A stretch of 64,000 nucleotides of DNA from Roseovarius aestuarii (lineage in GTDB: Bacteria > Pseudomonadota > Alphaproteobacteria > Rhodobacterales > Rhodobacteraceae). The position numbers and the translations under genes were made by a program. The notes beneath the pieces are model-generated. The model did no database searches. It was given only the letters and a program-made list of their open reading frames with translations, and was not told where the DNA came from. Below are positions 38,059-46,386 of the stretch, piece by piece (position 1 is the first letter of the stretch; each line of letters opens with the position of its first letter). The DNA is taken from the NCBI RefSeq assembly GCF_019966515.1, contig NZ_JAIMIB010000009.1, forward strand, positions 110,205 to 174,204, in the 5' to 3' direction.

Positions 38059-39153
38059 TCAGTTGGAGAGGTTGTTCACATCTACCAATGAATCCGAGAT
38101 AAGCGCATACCACTCACCCGACTGGCGCATTTCGGTCAGCCCGCGGTTGATGAGCGCCTGATAGACCCGACCACGAGGATTGGTCTTGTGCGTGATCAGG
38201 TGCAGCGTCTCCAGTTTGGACAGGTTGGGGTTGGGAAGGGCTTCCGCTGCTTCGGGCACTTCCGACGCAGCAGCGGCACCGTTTTCAAGGTCCAGCGACA
38301 CCATATCAACGTCACCCTTCGCCAGCAGTTCCATGCACTCCTTGGCCGAGTTGGGACGCACAAAGGTCACGACCGGATCATTGAGACCTTCAGTGTTCAG
38401 GTCGGCTGTCGACCATCCGTCGACCCGGCAGATACGCGCACCGGCGTAATCCGCAAAGGATGTTACGTTCGCGTAGTCATTACCCGGCATCGACCAATAC
38501 GCTGCAACCGTTTCATAGATCGGCTGCGAGAAATCGTATTCGTCGCAGCGCTTGCGCGACTCGTCATTCAGAAGGTCGTATTTGCTGCAATCGGGCTTGA
38601 TCCAGGCCACCGAGACATCGAAGGCGCCAAGCGGCAGGAGTGTCTCCATATGCGAGCCCCAGTCATCGACGAAGCTGACGGTGAATTCGCGGTCGTTGCC
38701 GCCACGTTGCATGGCAGTCGACGCAACACGTACCAACATACCGCCACCCTTCAGGTCCTCGCCAGTGAACGGCGCCCAGCCATTACCGCTGACAATTTTG
38801 ATCGGCGGTTCGTAGATGTTCGATTTCTTGGCGCGGGCTGCCTGGATGGCTTCCTGCTCTTCAATGACATCCTGGTGGGATTTACCCGAGGCAAGATTGC
38901 CGTCCGCACAGGGGATCTCCAACAGCGTGCCTTCTTCCAGCCTGTTCGGATCCGAAATCTTGTTCCGGTTGGCGTTAAAGATCATCTGGTAGTCAAATGT
39001 ACCAAAGGCGGTCTGTGCAATGCTGCCCAGAGAATCTCCGTCCTTGACCGTGTAATCCGAGCACGCTTCCTGCGCTGCGGCCGTTGTCGACAGTGTTGCC
39101 ATGGCGATGACGGCCATTGAGCCGCGTGCCATATTCTTTACATTACAAAGCAT
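38059..39153 (-). CDS. Secreted LysM plus solute-binding-family-3 protein, copy 2
   Basis: A 364-aa periplasmic protein. A signal peptide (to about residue 28, ending 'TTAAAQE') precedes a LysM domain ('YTVKDGDSLGSIAQTAFG', about 33-80) and a PBP2/SBP_bac_3-like domain (about 115-350) containing 'FVDDWGSHMETLLPLGAFD'. Four or more cysteines suggest disulphides. LysM binds peptidoglycan, so the protein may hold a ligand-sensing domain on the wall. The ATG at 39153 follows AAGGAG. It is a tandem paralogue of the next gene; no permease or ATPase accompanies them, so sensing is likelier than transport. Confidence 0.85.
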   Translation of the reverse strand: MLCNVKNMARGSMAVIAMATLSTTAAAQEACSDYTVKDGDSLGSIAQTAFGTFDYQMIFNANRNKISDPNRLEEGTLLEIPCADGNLASGKSHQDVIEEQEAIQAARAKKSNIYEPPIKIVSGNGWAPFTGEDLKGGGMLVRVASTAMQRGGNDREFTVSFVDDWGSHMETLLPLGAFDVSVAWIKPDCSKYDLLNDESRKRCDEYDFSQPIYETVAAYWSMPGNDYANVTSFADYAGARICRVDGWSTADLNTEGLNDPVVTFVRPNSAKECMELLAKGDVDMVSLDLENGAAAASEVPEAAEALPNPNLSKLETLHLITHKTNPRGRVYQALINRGLTEMRQSGEWYALISDSLVDVNNLSN

Positions 39154-39271
39154 TTCTTGCTCCTTCTCAATTTGGTTTATTCGGTCGGCGCGACGCGCCA
39201 CTCTTGTTGTGCGGTTGAGATTGGCCGCCCGCTCACCGCGAAAGCTCATGGGCCGCCGGTTTGGGCAGAGA

Positions 39272-40336
39272 TCAGTTCATGACACTGCCCGCCTGTACCT
39301 GGATTTCACTCTGTAACCCTTCAGCTATGAGGTCTCGCCACTCGCCTGACTGATGCATGTTGAGCAGGCCGCGATTTAGCATTTCGATCAATTTCTCAGC
39401 GTTCGGATTCTCGCGATGCACCGCAATCTGAAGCGACACGATATTGTTCAGGTTCGGGTTCTCCGAAACCACTTCCGAGATACCCATCGCCTCGGCAGCA
39501 TGGCTGCCGGCGCGAGAGTCCAGCGCGACAACATCAACCTCGCCCGCCATCAGCATGTCGAAACAGTCGCTAATCCGTTCAGGCTGGGTCAGTTTGGTAA
39601 CCGGGGGCAATAGATACAGCTCGGCCAGATGCGTTGTCGGGTAGCCTTCGGGCCGGCAAATGTTGGCACCTTCAAGGTCGACGAAATCCACAGTGCTGTC
39701 ATAGCCACTGCCATTCTGGGCGAAGAACACTTCGACAATCTCGTAGAATGGCGCCGAATAGATATAGGTCTCGCACCCTTTCGCCTCGTATTGTGTCAGC
39801 TTTACCGAGTTCTCGCAGGCAGGCTGAGTCCAGGGGAAGCTGGCGTCAAAGGCCATTGACGGCAGCAACGCCTCAAGATGCGCTGCCCAGTCATTTACAA
39901 ACGTGACGGTGTATTCCTGTTCGGGATCGGCCCGCAACATCGCGCGCTCGACAAGCGTTGTGAAAATCCCCTGCCGGGGCAGGCTTTCGTCGGTATAGGG
40001 CAGATAGCCATTGGCCGTGACGAAACTGATCGCATCAGGTGCCATTTCAGCCAGCGTCGGCGCTTTTTGCTGCTCGCCCGGAAGCGATCCATCGGCGCAG
40101 GGCAACCGCAAGACAATGCCCACTTCGATGATGTTGGGATTGCGCCCAACCTCATCCCTGTTGGCATCATAGATCACCCGGAAGTCATTATTTCCGTAGG
40201 CTTTCTTGGTGATTCCACGCAGGCTGTCGCCTTTTTTAACTCGATAGATCTCGCAGGCGCTCTGGGCATAGCTGGTTTCTGGCAAAAGGGCAGAGGCAGC
40301 TACAGTGAGCAGTGCGAAGGCGGTCATCTTCTTCAT
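39272..40336 (-). CDS. Secreted LysM plus solute-binding-family-3 protein, copy 1
   Basis: A 354-aa paralogue of the downstream gene: signal peptide (to about residue 25, 'ETSYAQ'), LysM domain ('YRVKKGDSLRGITKKAYG'), then an SBP3-like domain with 'FVNDWAAHLEALLPSMAFD'. The two copies share order and landmarks but are only moderately similar, so the duplication is old. The ATG at 40336 follows AAAGGA and lies one base after the phosphatase stop, tying a periplasmic sensor-like protein to the phospho-signalling genes. Confidence 0.85.
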   Translation of the reverse strand: MKKMTAFALLTVAASALLPETSYAQSACEIYRVKKGDSLRGITKKAYGNNDFRVIYDANRDEVGRNPNIIEVGIVLRLPCADGSLPGEQQKAPTLAEMAPDAISFVTANGYLPYTDESLPRQGIFTTLVERAMLRADPEQEYTVTFVNDWAAHLEALLPSMAFDASFPWTQPACENSVKLTQYEAKGCETYIYSAPFYEIVEVFFAQNGSGYDSTVDFVDLEGANICRPEGYPTTHLAELYLLPPVTKLTQPERISDCFDMLMAGEVDVVALDSRAGSHAAEAMGISEVVSENPNLNNIVSLQIAVHRENPNAEKLIEMLNRGLLNMHQSGEWRDLIAEGLQSEIQVQAGSVMN

Positions 40337-40337
40337 C

Positions 40338-41183
40338 TTATGGTCCTTTCGAACTCTCAGTGGGGTGGTGGCTGAACTGCCAGTCACCGCCCATTATTGT
40401 TTCTAACTCATCGTTCTGGGCCGATACCTTGATCACCGCGACCGACACATTGTCCTGGTCCGGGTCATTCAACTCGGCAACGGCGGCCATCAGCGCTTGC
40501 GCGATCTCTTCGCTGCTGCTGTCCCGGTTGGCTTTGACGATTTCGCAGATTTGGTCATCTTCCAGAAATTGCAGCCCGTCGCTCGAGGCGATGACGATAT
40601 CGCCCGCCTCAAGGTCCACCGGCGCCTGGCCGTAATCGATCCGCGGAATGGTCTCGCCCATCAGCACAGATGTCAGGCAATTCCGGTCCGGGTGATTTTT
40701 TGCGGCTTCTTCGTTCAACATCCCGCAGCGGAACATCAGGTCGATCTGAGGCGCCATCGAATGGTCTTCGTTGACCTGCCTGATCTGGCCGTTGTTGAAC
40801 ACATAAAGCGGTGAGTCACCCACAGAAATCCAATGCAGGCGGCGACCGCTCAACACGGGAACCACAAGCGTCGTGCCCATTCCGGCAACATCGCGATTAT
40901 TGGCGACATAGGCGGCAATCGACGCATTCGCTTCAAGCGTGGCCTCTTTAAGAAACTCAGGTATGGCGCTATCTTCAATCACACCTTCTTCAAGGCGCTC
41001 TTGCAGAACATCGACCAGTTTTGTGACAACGATCCTGCTAGCAATATCTCCGGCCTCGTGACCGCCCATGCCATCGGCAAGAACCACAAATCCTGAATCG
41101 TCGTCGATCACGCCAAAGGCAACCGCGTCTTCCTGGTAATCCCGCTGTCCCTGATCCAGCGCAGCTGCGACATCATAGATCAT
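40338..41183 (-). CDS. PP2C-type serine/threonine protein phosphatase
   Basis: A 281-aa PPM-family phosphatase. Metal-site motifs are 'RDYQEDA' near the N-terminus, 'LADGMGGHEAGDIASRI', 'GMGTTLV', 'SVGDSPLYVF' and 'IASSDGL'. It would reverse phosphorylation by the kinase encoded upstream. The stop is one base from the first LysM protein start, and the start lies 2 nt after the FHA gene stop, so all are probably one transcript. Confidence 0.93.
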   Translation of the reverse strand: MIYDVAAALDQGQRDYQEDAVAFGVIDDDSGFVVLADGMGGHEAGDIASRIVVTKLVDVLQERLEEGVIEDSAIPEFLKEATLEANASIAAYVANNRDVAGMGTTLVVPVLSGRRLHWISVGDSPLYVFNNGQIRQVNEDHSMAPQIDLMFRCGMLNEEAAKNHPDRNCLTSVLMGETIPRIDYGQAPVDLEAGDIVIASSDGLQFLEDDQICEIVKANRDSSSEEIAQALMAAVAELNDPDQDNVSVAVIKVSAQNDELETIMGGDWQFSHHPTESSKGP

Positions 41184-41185
41184 CT

Positions 41186-42064
41186 TCAGTGCGCCTCGTC
41201 TTCAGACCAGCAGAAGTTTTCGTTGCAGAAGCCAACGAAACTCAGGGTGGTTTCGCCAACCCGGATCTGATCCCCGTTTTGCAGGGTTTCGGTGCTCAGT
41301 ACCGGCGCGCCGTTCAGACGCACGATATTCGTCTTACCGCCATGACCCAGATAGAAGCTGCGGGTTTCCGCATCGTAAGCTACCGCCGCATGGTTCGATC
41401 TTGAGATGCTGTTGTCGCCAAAATCCAGCTGGATGGTCTGGTCGTCATCTCGACCAATCAGCGATACGCCGCTTTGCAGCGCCATCGCAGTGCCACGCCC
41501 GGGGCCGCTGGTAATGACAAGCCAGCCGGTTGGAAAATCGGTGGTCGCCCGCGCCTTTTCCTGAGGCGCTGATTTGAACAGTTCTTCGGTCCGGCCATCA
41601 GACCGGTCGAAGCCCAGCAATGTCGTCTTGACCCGGCTCTTGCGGCGTGTTGGTGCCGAGGCCGGTTCGGGCGCGCTTGGTGATGCTTCTTCCGGCGCCG
41701 CAGCGCTGGCATCCGCCGGTGCTTCAGTGTCTGCAACGGGGGCGCTGGCCTCTGCTTCGGCCGGCGTGGTGGTTTCAGGTGCCGGAGCCTCAGGTTCAGG
41801 AGCCGCAGCAACGGGGGGCTCAGGCGCGGGGGCTGGGCTTGGCTCAATCGACTGCGTATCAGCCGCTGCCGTGCGCTGTGCCACCTCGACCTGCTGATCG
41901 CCAGATGCGCGGGTCAGATCGAAACCGCCAATCGTTGCAAGCGGGTCCTCTTCTGATGTCGATGAAAACAGCAGGGCGTCCACGCCATTCATTCCGCCGT
42001 TTGCCGGTGCATCGTTTGTGTGGCGCCGCTTTAATCTGGCCAAGGGGCTTTGTCGCTTCATCAT
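41186..42064 (-). CDS. FHA-domain protein
   Basis: A 292-aa protein with a basic N-terminus, a long Pro/Ala/Glu-rich low-complexity linker (about 70-140) and a C-terminal forkhead-associated domain (about 180-280, 'SLIGRDDDQTIQLD' and 'ISRSNHAAVAYD'). FHA domains bind phosphothreonine, so it is a likely reader of the neighbouring kinase. The Met at 42061 directly after the first ATG could also be used; AAGGA precedes both. There is no membrane segment. Confidence 0.9.
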   Translation of the reverse strand: MMKRQSPLARLKRRHTNDAPANGGMNGVDALLFSSTSEEDPLATIGGFDLTRASGDQQVEVAQRTAAADTQSIEPSPAPAPEPPVAAAPEPEAPAPETTTPAEAEASAPVADTEAPADASAAAPEEASPSAPEPASAPTRRKSRVKTTLLGFDRSDGRTEELFKSAPQEKARATTDFPTGWLVITSGPGRGTAMALQSGVSLIGRDDDQTIQLDFGDNSISRSNHAAVAYDAETRSFYLGHGGKTNIVRLNGAPVLSTETLQNGDQIRVGETTLSFVGFCNENFCWSEDEAH

Positions 42065-42149
42065 CCTGTTCCTTGCTCTTATGTCGGCTTGATCCGATTT
42101 CCTGGGATCATTTATGCCTTTGATATTCTGACTTTATTCTGTGTCCGAC

Positions 42150-44525
42150 TTATGATTGACCCCGAGCCAGAAATAGCTCGGCAACAGATGTCGTGTCGTT
42201 GCGACGTACCTCAAAGCGGGCTGCCTCGATCTCGTTTTCGACCAACTTGCTGTAAATGCTTTCAAGGTCTTCCGGGGTGTCGATCTTGGTCCCCGTGACG
42301 GTTTCCATCAGAAGAATATCACCCTTCTGAATTGACCCGGACGTATTGGCGCCAACCGCATGCACTTCGGCGACCCACTTGCCCTCCACCTGGGAGAAAC
42401 GGATGTTGGTGCCATCGGCAAGCCAGACATCCCGCACAACCTGCACCGTCAGCAGACCACGTTCAAAGCGCTGCGTTCCCGCGTCCTTGAAACGTACACC
42501 CGCGCGCGCATAGCCGTCGGGATCAACGTTCAGCCCGTTCAGGATAAGCGACGCAACACCGAATTTTCCGTCCAGCGGAACCTCATTCACCGCATAGATT
42601 ACGGTACCTTCTCTTATCCAGTCCCCGGCGATGCCAAGGTCCGCATCCGGATCAATCTGAGTGATCAGCGCCGTTTCGGCACTCCGGACCCGCTGCAGCG
42701 ATACATCAAAAGGCATCACCACATCCCAGACCGACAAGGTGATCTGCTGTGGGGCGATGGGTTGGGGCAATTGCGTTTCTGTCAAGACTACCGCAGCCGT
42801 TACGACCTCAGCTTCTGCTGCAATAACAGTCTCGGCTTCCACTTCGGTGGCAATCCCGGCAACTTCTTCCTCTTCGATCGCGGCCACTTCATCCGCTTCG
42901 GGTAACGCCTCCGCGATCATTGCCGTTACCTCGGCTGGTTCTTCCGCCGCACCTGCGGTCTCGACTGTCGGCGCGTCGGTCTCAGCCTCGGCGACGGCCG
43001 CCGCAACGATCTCCTCGACCGGCTCCGCCGCACCCTCTGTTGCGACATCGGTAACGGCCTCGACCGTGTCCGCGCCAACAGCGACATCAGCATCTTCAGA
43101 AGTCAGTGCCGCCACGATGGTGGCATCGTCGATAGCGTTGTCGGTGGCTTCCGTCACATCGTCGGTGACGGCGGTAGCGGCAACCTCAGCTTGCAGCTCC
43201 TGCGCAACCGGCTGGGCACCGTCTGATTGCAGCATGACGTAGCCCGCGACTGACGCCAGCACGACCAGAGACACGCCAGCCATCAACAGCGCACGCGACC
43301 GGGGCTTATCCTGGATAGCGGCAGCCACTGCCGGCTCAATCGGCGCGGTTGAAGCCGGTTCTACCTCAGCCGGTCTGGCCGCGATCGATGCCACCACATT
43401 TTCAGCGGATTCTTCAAGATTATCTGCTTCAACGTCGTCCTGGTCATCGACGCTTGCCTGGATAATCGTCTTGATGCTCGCCTCGATCGCCGGGTCGTAT
43501 TTTGCCTCGTTCTCGGTGGCAGATTGGGCATCGGAGCCTTGCGCCTGTGCGTCGTCAAGATAGGCCAGCCAGTCAGCGGCAGAACGCATCCGCTTGTCCG
43601 GCATCGCGTTCATCGCTTTGTCGATCGCCTCCAGGAAACCTGCGGGATAACCCGGGAAACGCCCTGCAAGCTTCTTGTAAGGGTCTTCTTTTTGTTCAGC
43701 GAGCGCCGCAAGACGCTGCTGGCCATTGACCGGCGCTTCCTGACTGATCGCATGATAGAGCGATGCAGCGAACGAATAGAGATCGCTCCACGGGCCCTGT
43801 TCACCGCCAGCGATATAGAACTCCTGCGGGGAATATCCATCTTTCACCACACGCAGCGCCGAAAGCGCCCGGTTGGTATTTGTGGCATGCTCGCGCGCCG
43901 CACCAAAATCGATCAGAATGGGTTCGCCGGTGGAATCGATAAGGATGTTATCGGGCGAGATATCGCGGTGCAGAATGTCGTGCGAATGTACAAATCCGAT
44001 CGCTTCAAGCAATTTCCGGGTAACGCCGACAATCTCGTCAGGGGACAGGCTTTTGTCATCACTGTCGATGATTTCAAGCAGGTCTTTGCCATCCACGAAG
44101 TCGATCGCCATATAGGCGGTGTCATTGTCTTCAAAAATCTGGTGAACACCCACGATGTTCGGATGCTCAAGGTTCGACAGGCTGCGCGCCTCCTGAACGA
44201 ACAACCGGATGATCGATTTCAGCTCGCCCTGATGCGCACGTGATCTGGCTTTGACGATGGTGTTGGTCCGACGGCAAAATGCGCCGGGGAAACATTCTTT
44301 GATCACCACGTCCCGGTCCAGGCTGTCCTTGGCCAGATAGGTGATGCCGAAGCCGCCATTATTCAGGAATTTCGTGATCGTATATTGCCCATGTAGCAAC
44401 ACGGTTCCGGGCTGCAGCTCGTCCAAAAGCTGTTCGGAATCGAGGCCTTCTGCAGACATTTCTCCATTCGGCGTGAATTCACGATCGTCCTCAACGACTT
44501 CCGGTTCTTTCTTGGCGACTGACAT
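42150..44525 (-). CDS. Transmembrane serine/threonine protein kinase with PDZ-like C-terminus
   Basis: A 791-aa kinase. The cytoplasmic domain (about 45-330) has the glycine loop 'LNNGGFGITYLAKD', the ATP Lys (K76 in 'VVIKE'), 'HRDISPDN' (D188) and 'DFG' (206-208). A single membrane helix lies at about 412-433. A long Ala/Val/Glu/Thr-rich extracytoplasmic linker (about 440-590) leads to a C-terminal part (about 600-791) with two PDZ-like segments ('GDWIREGTVIYAVNEVPLDG' and 'GSIQKGDILLMETVTG'). It leads the locus; AGGAGCTGAAGGA precedes the ATG. It probably senses an envelope signal and phosphorylates the FHA protein or the GTPases. Confidence 0.9.
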   Translation of the reverse strand: MSVAKKEPEVVEDDREFTPNGEMSAEGLDSEQLLDELQPGTVLLHGQYTITKFLNNGGFGITYLAKDSLDRDVVIKECFPGAFCRRTNTIVKARSRAHQGELKSIIRLFVQEARSLSNLEHPNIVGVHQIFEDNDTAYMAIDFVDGKDLLEIIDSDDKSLSPDEIVGVTRKLLEAIGFVHSHDILHRDISPDNILIDSTGEPILIDFGAAREHATNTNRALSALRVVKDGYSPQEFYIAGGEQGPWSDLYSFAASLYHAISQEAPVNGQQRLAALAEQKEDPYKKLAGRFPGYPAGFLEAIDKAMNAMPDKRMRSAADWLAYLDDAQAQGSDAQSATENEAKYDPAIEASIKTIIQASVDDQDDVEADNLEESAENVVASIAARPAEVEPASTAPIEPAVAAAIQDKPRSRALLMAGVSLVVLASVAGYVMLQSDGAQPVAQELQAEVAATAVTDDVTEATDNAIDDATIVAALTSEDADVAVGADTVEAVTDVATEGAAEPVEEIVAAAVAEAETDAPTVETAGAAEEPAEVTAMIAEALPEADEVAAIEEEEVAGIATEVEAETVIAAEAEVVTAAVVLTETQLPQPIAPQQITLSVWDVVMPFDVSLQRVRSAETALITQIDPDADLGIAGDWIREGTVIYAVNEVPLDGKFGVASLILNGLNVDPDGYARAGVRFKDAGTQRFERGLLTVQVVRDVWLADGTNIRFSQVEGKWVAEVHAVGANTSGSIQKGDILLMETVTGTKIDTPEDLESIYSKLVENEIEAARFEVRRNDTTSVAELFLARGQS

Positions 44526-44677
44526 TTTCCTTCAGCTCCTGATTTCGAACAGCCGGTTTGCAAATGGCCACTCTGTTTTTAGTCCCTTCGAAATTCGTGT
44601 GGCTTTTTGCGCAAAGTGAGGCCAAACACGGCTGTGGGAGAGAAAGATTTAGGCCAAATTTGTTACAAACTTGACTC

Positions 44678-44699
44678 CAGTCCCTCAGGTTATGGACTG
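44678..44699. promoter_or_regulatory. Inverted repeat holding a lux-box-like half site
   Basis: CAGTCC (44678-44683) and GGACTG (44694-44699) flank CTCAGGTTAT. CCTCAGGTTA (44683-44692) matches ten bases of the luxI/luxR palindromes. It lies about 160 bp upstream of the kinase start. Confidence 0.4.
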
Positions 44700-44747
44700 A
44701 CTTAACTTTTGGTTATAGTTAGCCGTTTCGATATAAGCTGGCTGTTT

Positions 44748-44769
44748 CCCGTTAAGATTCGATAACGGG
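44748..44769. promoter_or_regulatory. Inverted repeat downstream of sthA
   Basis: CCCGTTA (44748-44754) and TAACGGG (44763-44769) form a perfect 7-bp inverted repeat with an 8-nt spacer, about 180 bp downstream of the sthA stop. It could be a terminator for sthA or an operator for the kinase locus; the sequence does not decide. Confidence 0.4.
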
Positions 44770-44946
44770 CCTTTTGCACTGTTTGTTTCCAGATGAAGAC
44801 CGAATACCACCAGAAGTGACCGCAATACGAGATATTGGGCTTTCGGCCTCAACCGACACCAGTTTACGGCGAAAATATGCAGAACTGCGGGTCTGCGGCG
44901 CTAAAACGACGCAGACCTTCGAAGCACGAACACAGCCAAAATACCT

Positions 44947-46383
44947 TTACTTGGATTTGGCCGGCTTCTTGCTTCGGGTCACCTTGTACTCTTCCGGGAT
45001 CGGCATCCGATTGAACGCATCCAGACCGGCAATTTTATATGCCTCGGCAAGGGTCGGGTAATTGAATGTATTCTGCACGAAATAGTCCACCGTGCCCTTC
45101 AGGTTCAGCACCGCCTGGGCGATGTGAATAAGCTCGGTCGCCCCTTCACCCACGATCTGTACACCCAGAACCCGGCGGGTTTTCAGGCTGAAAAGCATCT
45201 TCAGCATGCCGTGCTCAAGCCCCATGATATGGCCCCGGCTGGTTTCGCGGAACCGTGCCACGCCGATTTCATAGGGGATGCCGCGTTCCTGCATTTCCTC
45301 TTCGGACATGCCGCAGGTGCTGATCTCCGGCACCGAATAGATACCGTAGGGATACCACGGGCTTTCACCCAGTGTCGGCACCTCCAGCGCATGGCAAGCG
45401 GCAACGCGGCCCTGCTGGATCGACGTCGACGCCAGGCTGGGGTGGCCGATAACGTCACCAGTGGCGTAGATATGAGGGATCTTGGTCTGATAGGTCTTGC
45501 GATCCACCGCCAGGCGACCGCGATGATCAGTCTCAAGTCCGACCGCATCAAGGTTCAGCCTGGTCGTCGCCCCCATCCGCCCAGCGGCAAAGAGCAGCAT
45601 TTCGCTGCGCACATGGCGCCCGTTGGCCATGGTCACTTCGACATGTTCGCCCGCATCCTCGATCTTTTCGATCTCGGAGCCAAGCCGCAGGTCAACGCCG
45701 TTGTCGCGGATCTGGTGGGTGAATTCGCGGATCGTCTGCTGGTCGATGAAATCGAGGAAACTATCGCGCGGTTCGATCAGTGTCACCCGCACATCAAGCG
45801 CCGAGAACATCGTGGCATACTCAACCCCGATCACCCCCGCGCCCACCACGGTCAGGCTGCGCGGGATCTGACCCAGTTCGAGAAATTCATCACTATCCAC
45901 GACCGTACTGCCATTGAACGGCACATTTTCAGGCCGATAGGTCTTGGTGCCTGTCGCGATCAGGAAACGGTCGGCAGTCACGATGTTGAAATCCCCCGCC
46001 TCGGTCGCGACCTCGATCGTGTTGGGGTCGGTAAACCGCGCCATGCCCATCATCGTATCGACATGGTTGCGGTTGAACTGATGTTCCAGCACGTCGACCT
46101 CGTAATCCAGCGTCTGGTGCAGACGCGCTTTCAGGTCATCGGCGTGGATATCATCCTTTACCCGGTAGGCACGCCCGTAAAAGCTGCGTTCACGCCAGCC
46201 CGACAGGTTCAAAACGGTTTCGCGCAGGGTTTTGGACGGGATCGTGCCGGTATGCACCGAAACACCCCCCAGACGGTCCTTGCGGTCAACCACCAGCACA
46301 CGGCGCTTAAGCTTACCCGCCTGAATGGCCGCCGAGCGCCCGGAGGGGCCGGAACCGATAACAATCAGATCATAATGGCTCAT
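44947..46383 (-). CDS. sthA: Si-specific (soluble) NAD(P)+ transhydrogenase
   Basis: A 478-aa flavoprotein of the pyridine nucleotide-disulphide oxidoreductase family, interconverting NADPH/NAD+ with NADP+/NADH in the cytoplasm. FAD motif 'LIVIGSGPSGRSAAI', the active-site region 'GGVSVHTGTIPSKTLRE' and the NAD-binding 'TVVGAGVIGVEYATMF' are present. Where relatives usually keep one cysteine in GGxCxHxGTIPSK, this protein has Ser (S42). The basic tail ends 'RSKKPAKSK'. It is 3 nt from the upstream esterase gene. Confidence 0.92.
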   Translation of the reverse strand: MSHYDLIVIGSGPSGRSAAIQAGKLKRRVLVVDRKDRLGGVSVHTGTIPSKTLRETVLNLSGWRERSFYGRAYRVKDDIHADDLKARLHQTLDYEVDVLEHQFNRNHVDTMMGMARFTDPNTIEVATEAGDFNIVTADRFLIATGTKTYRPENVPFNGSTVVDSDEFLELGQIPRSLTVVGAGVIGVEYATMFSALDVRVTLIEPRDSFLDFIDQQTIREFTHQIRDNGVDLRLGSEIEKIEDAGEHVEVTMANGRHVRSEMLLFAAGRMGATTRLNLDAVGLETDHRGRLAVDRKTYQTKIPHIYATGDVIGHPSLASTSIQQGRVAACHALEVPTLGESPWYPYGIYSVPEISTCGMSEEEMQERGIPYEIGVARFRETSRGHIMGLEHGMLKMLFSLKTRRVLGVQIVGEGATELIHIAQAVLNLKGTVDYFVQNTFNYPTLAEAYKIAGLDAFNRMPIPEEYKVTRSKKPAKSK

Positions 46384-46386
46384 GCA

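Larger units (their letters stand above)
44526..44946. other. Gene-free stretch upstream of the kinase locus
   Basis: About 420 bp separate the kinase start from the end of sthA, both on the minus strand. It probably holds the promoter of the kinase locus, but no strong -35/-10 pair stands out. It contains a lux-like motif in a hairpin (44678-44699) and an inverted repeat CCCGTTA-N8-TAACGGG (44748-44769). The plus-strand open frame at about 44774-45061 lacks a ribosome site and is not called. Confidence 0.5.

Noticed and set aside
42661..43242. Plus-strand Ala/Ser/Thr-rich open frame
   Set aside because: It mirrors the Ala/Val/Glu-rich linker of the kinase on the minus strand; low-complexity DNA is open in several frames.
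40338..44525. Type VI secretion regulatory module (PpkA/PppA/Fha)
   Set aside because: Kinase, phosphatase and FHA fit that set, but no sheath, Hcp, VgrG, baseplate or ClpV gene is present, and the neighbours are LysM and dynamin-like proteins.
44774..45061. Small plus-strand gene of 95 codons
   Set aside because: It begins in the gene-free region without a ribosome site and runs antisense into the sthA end.
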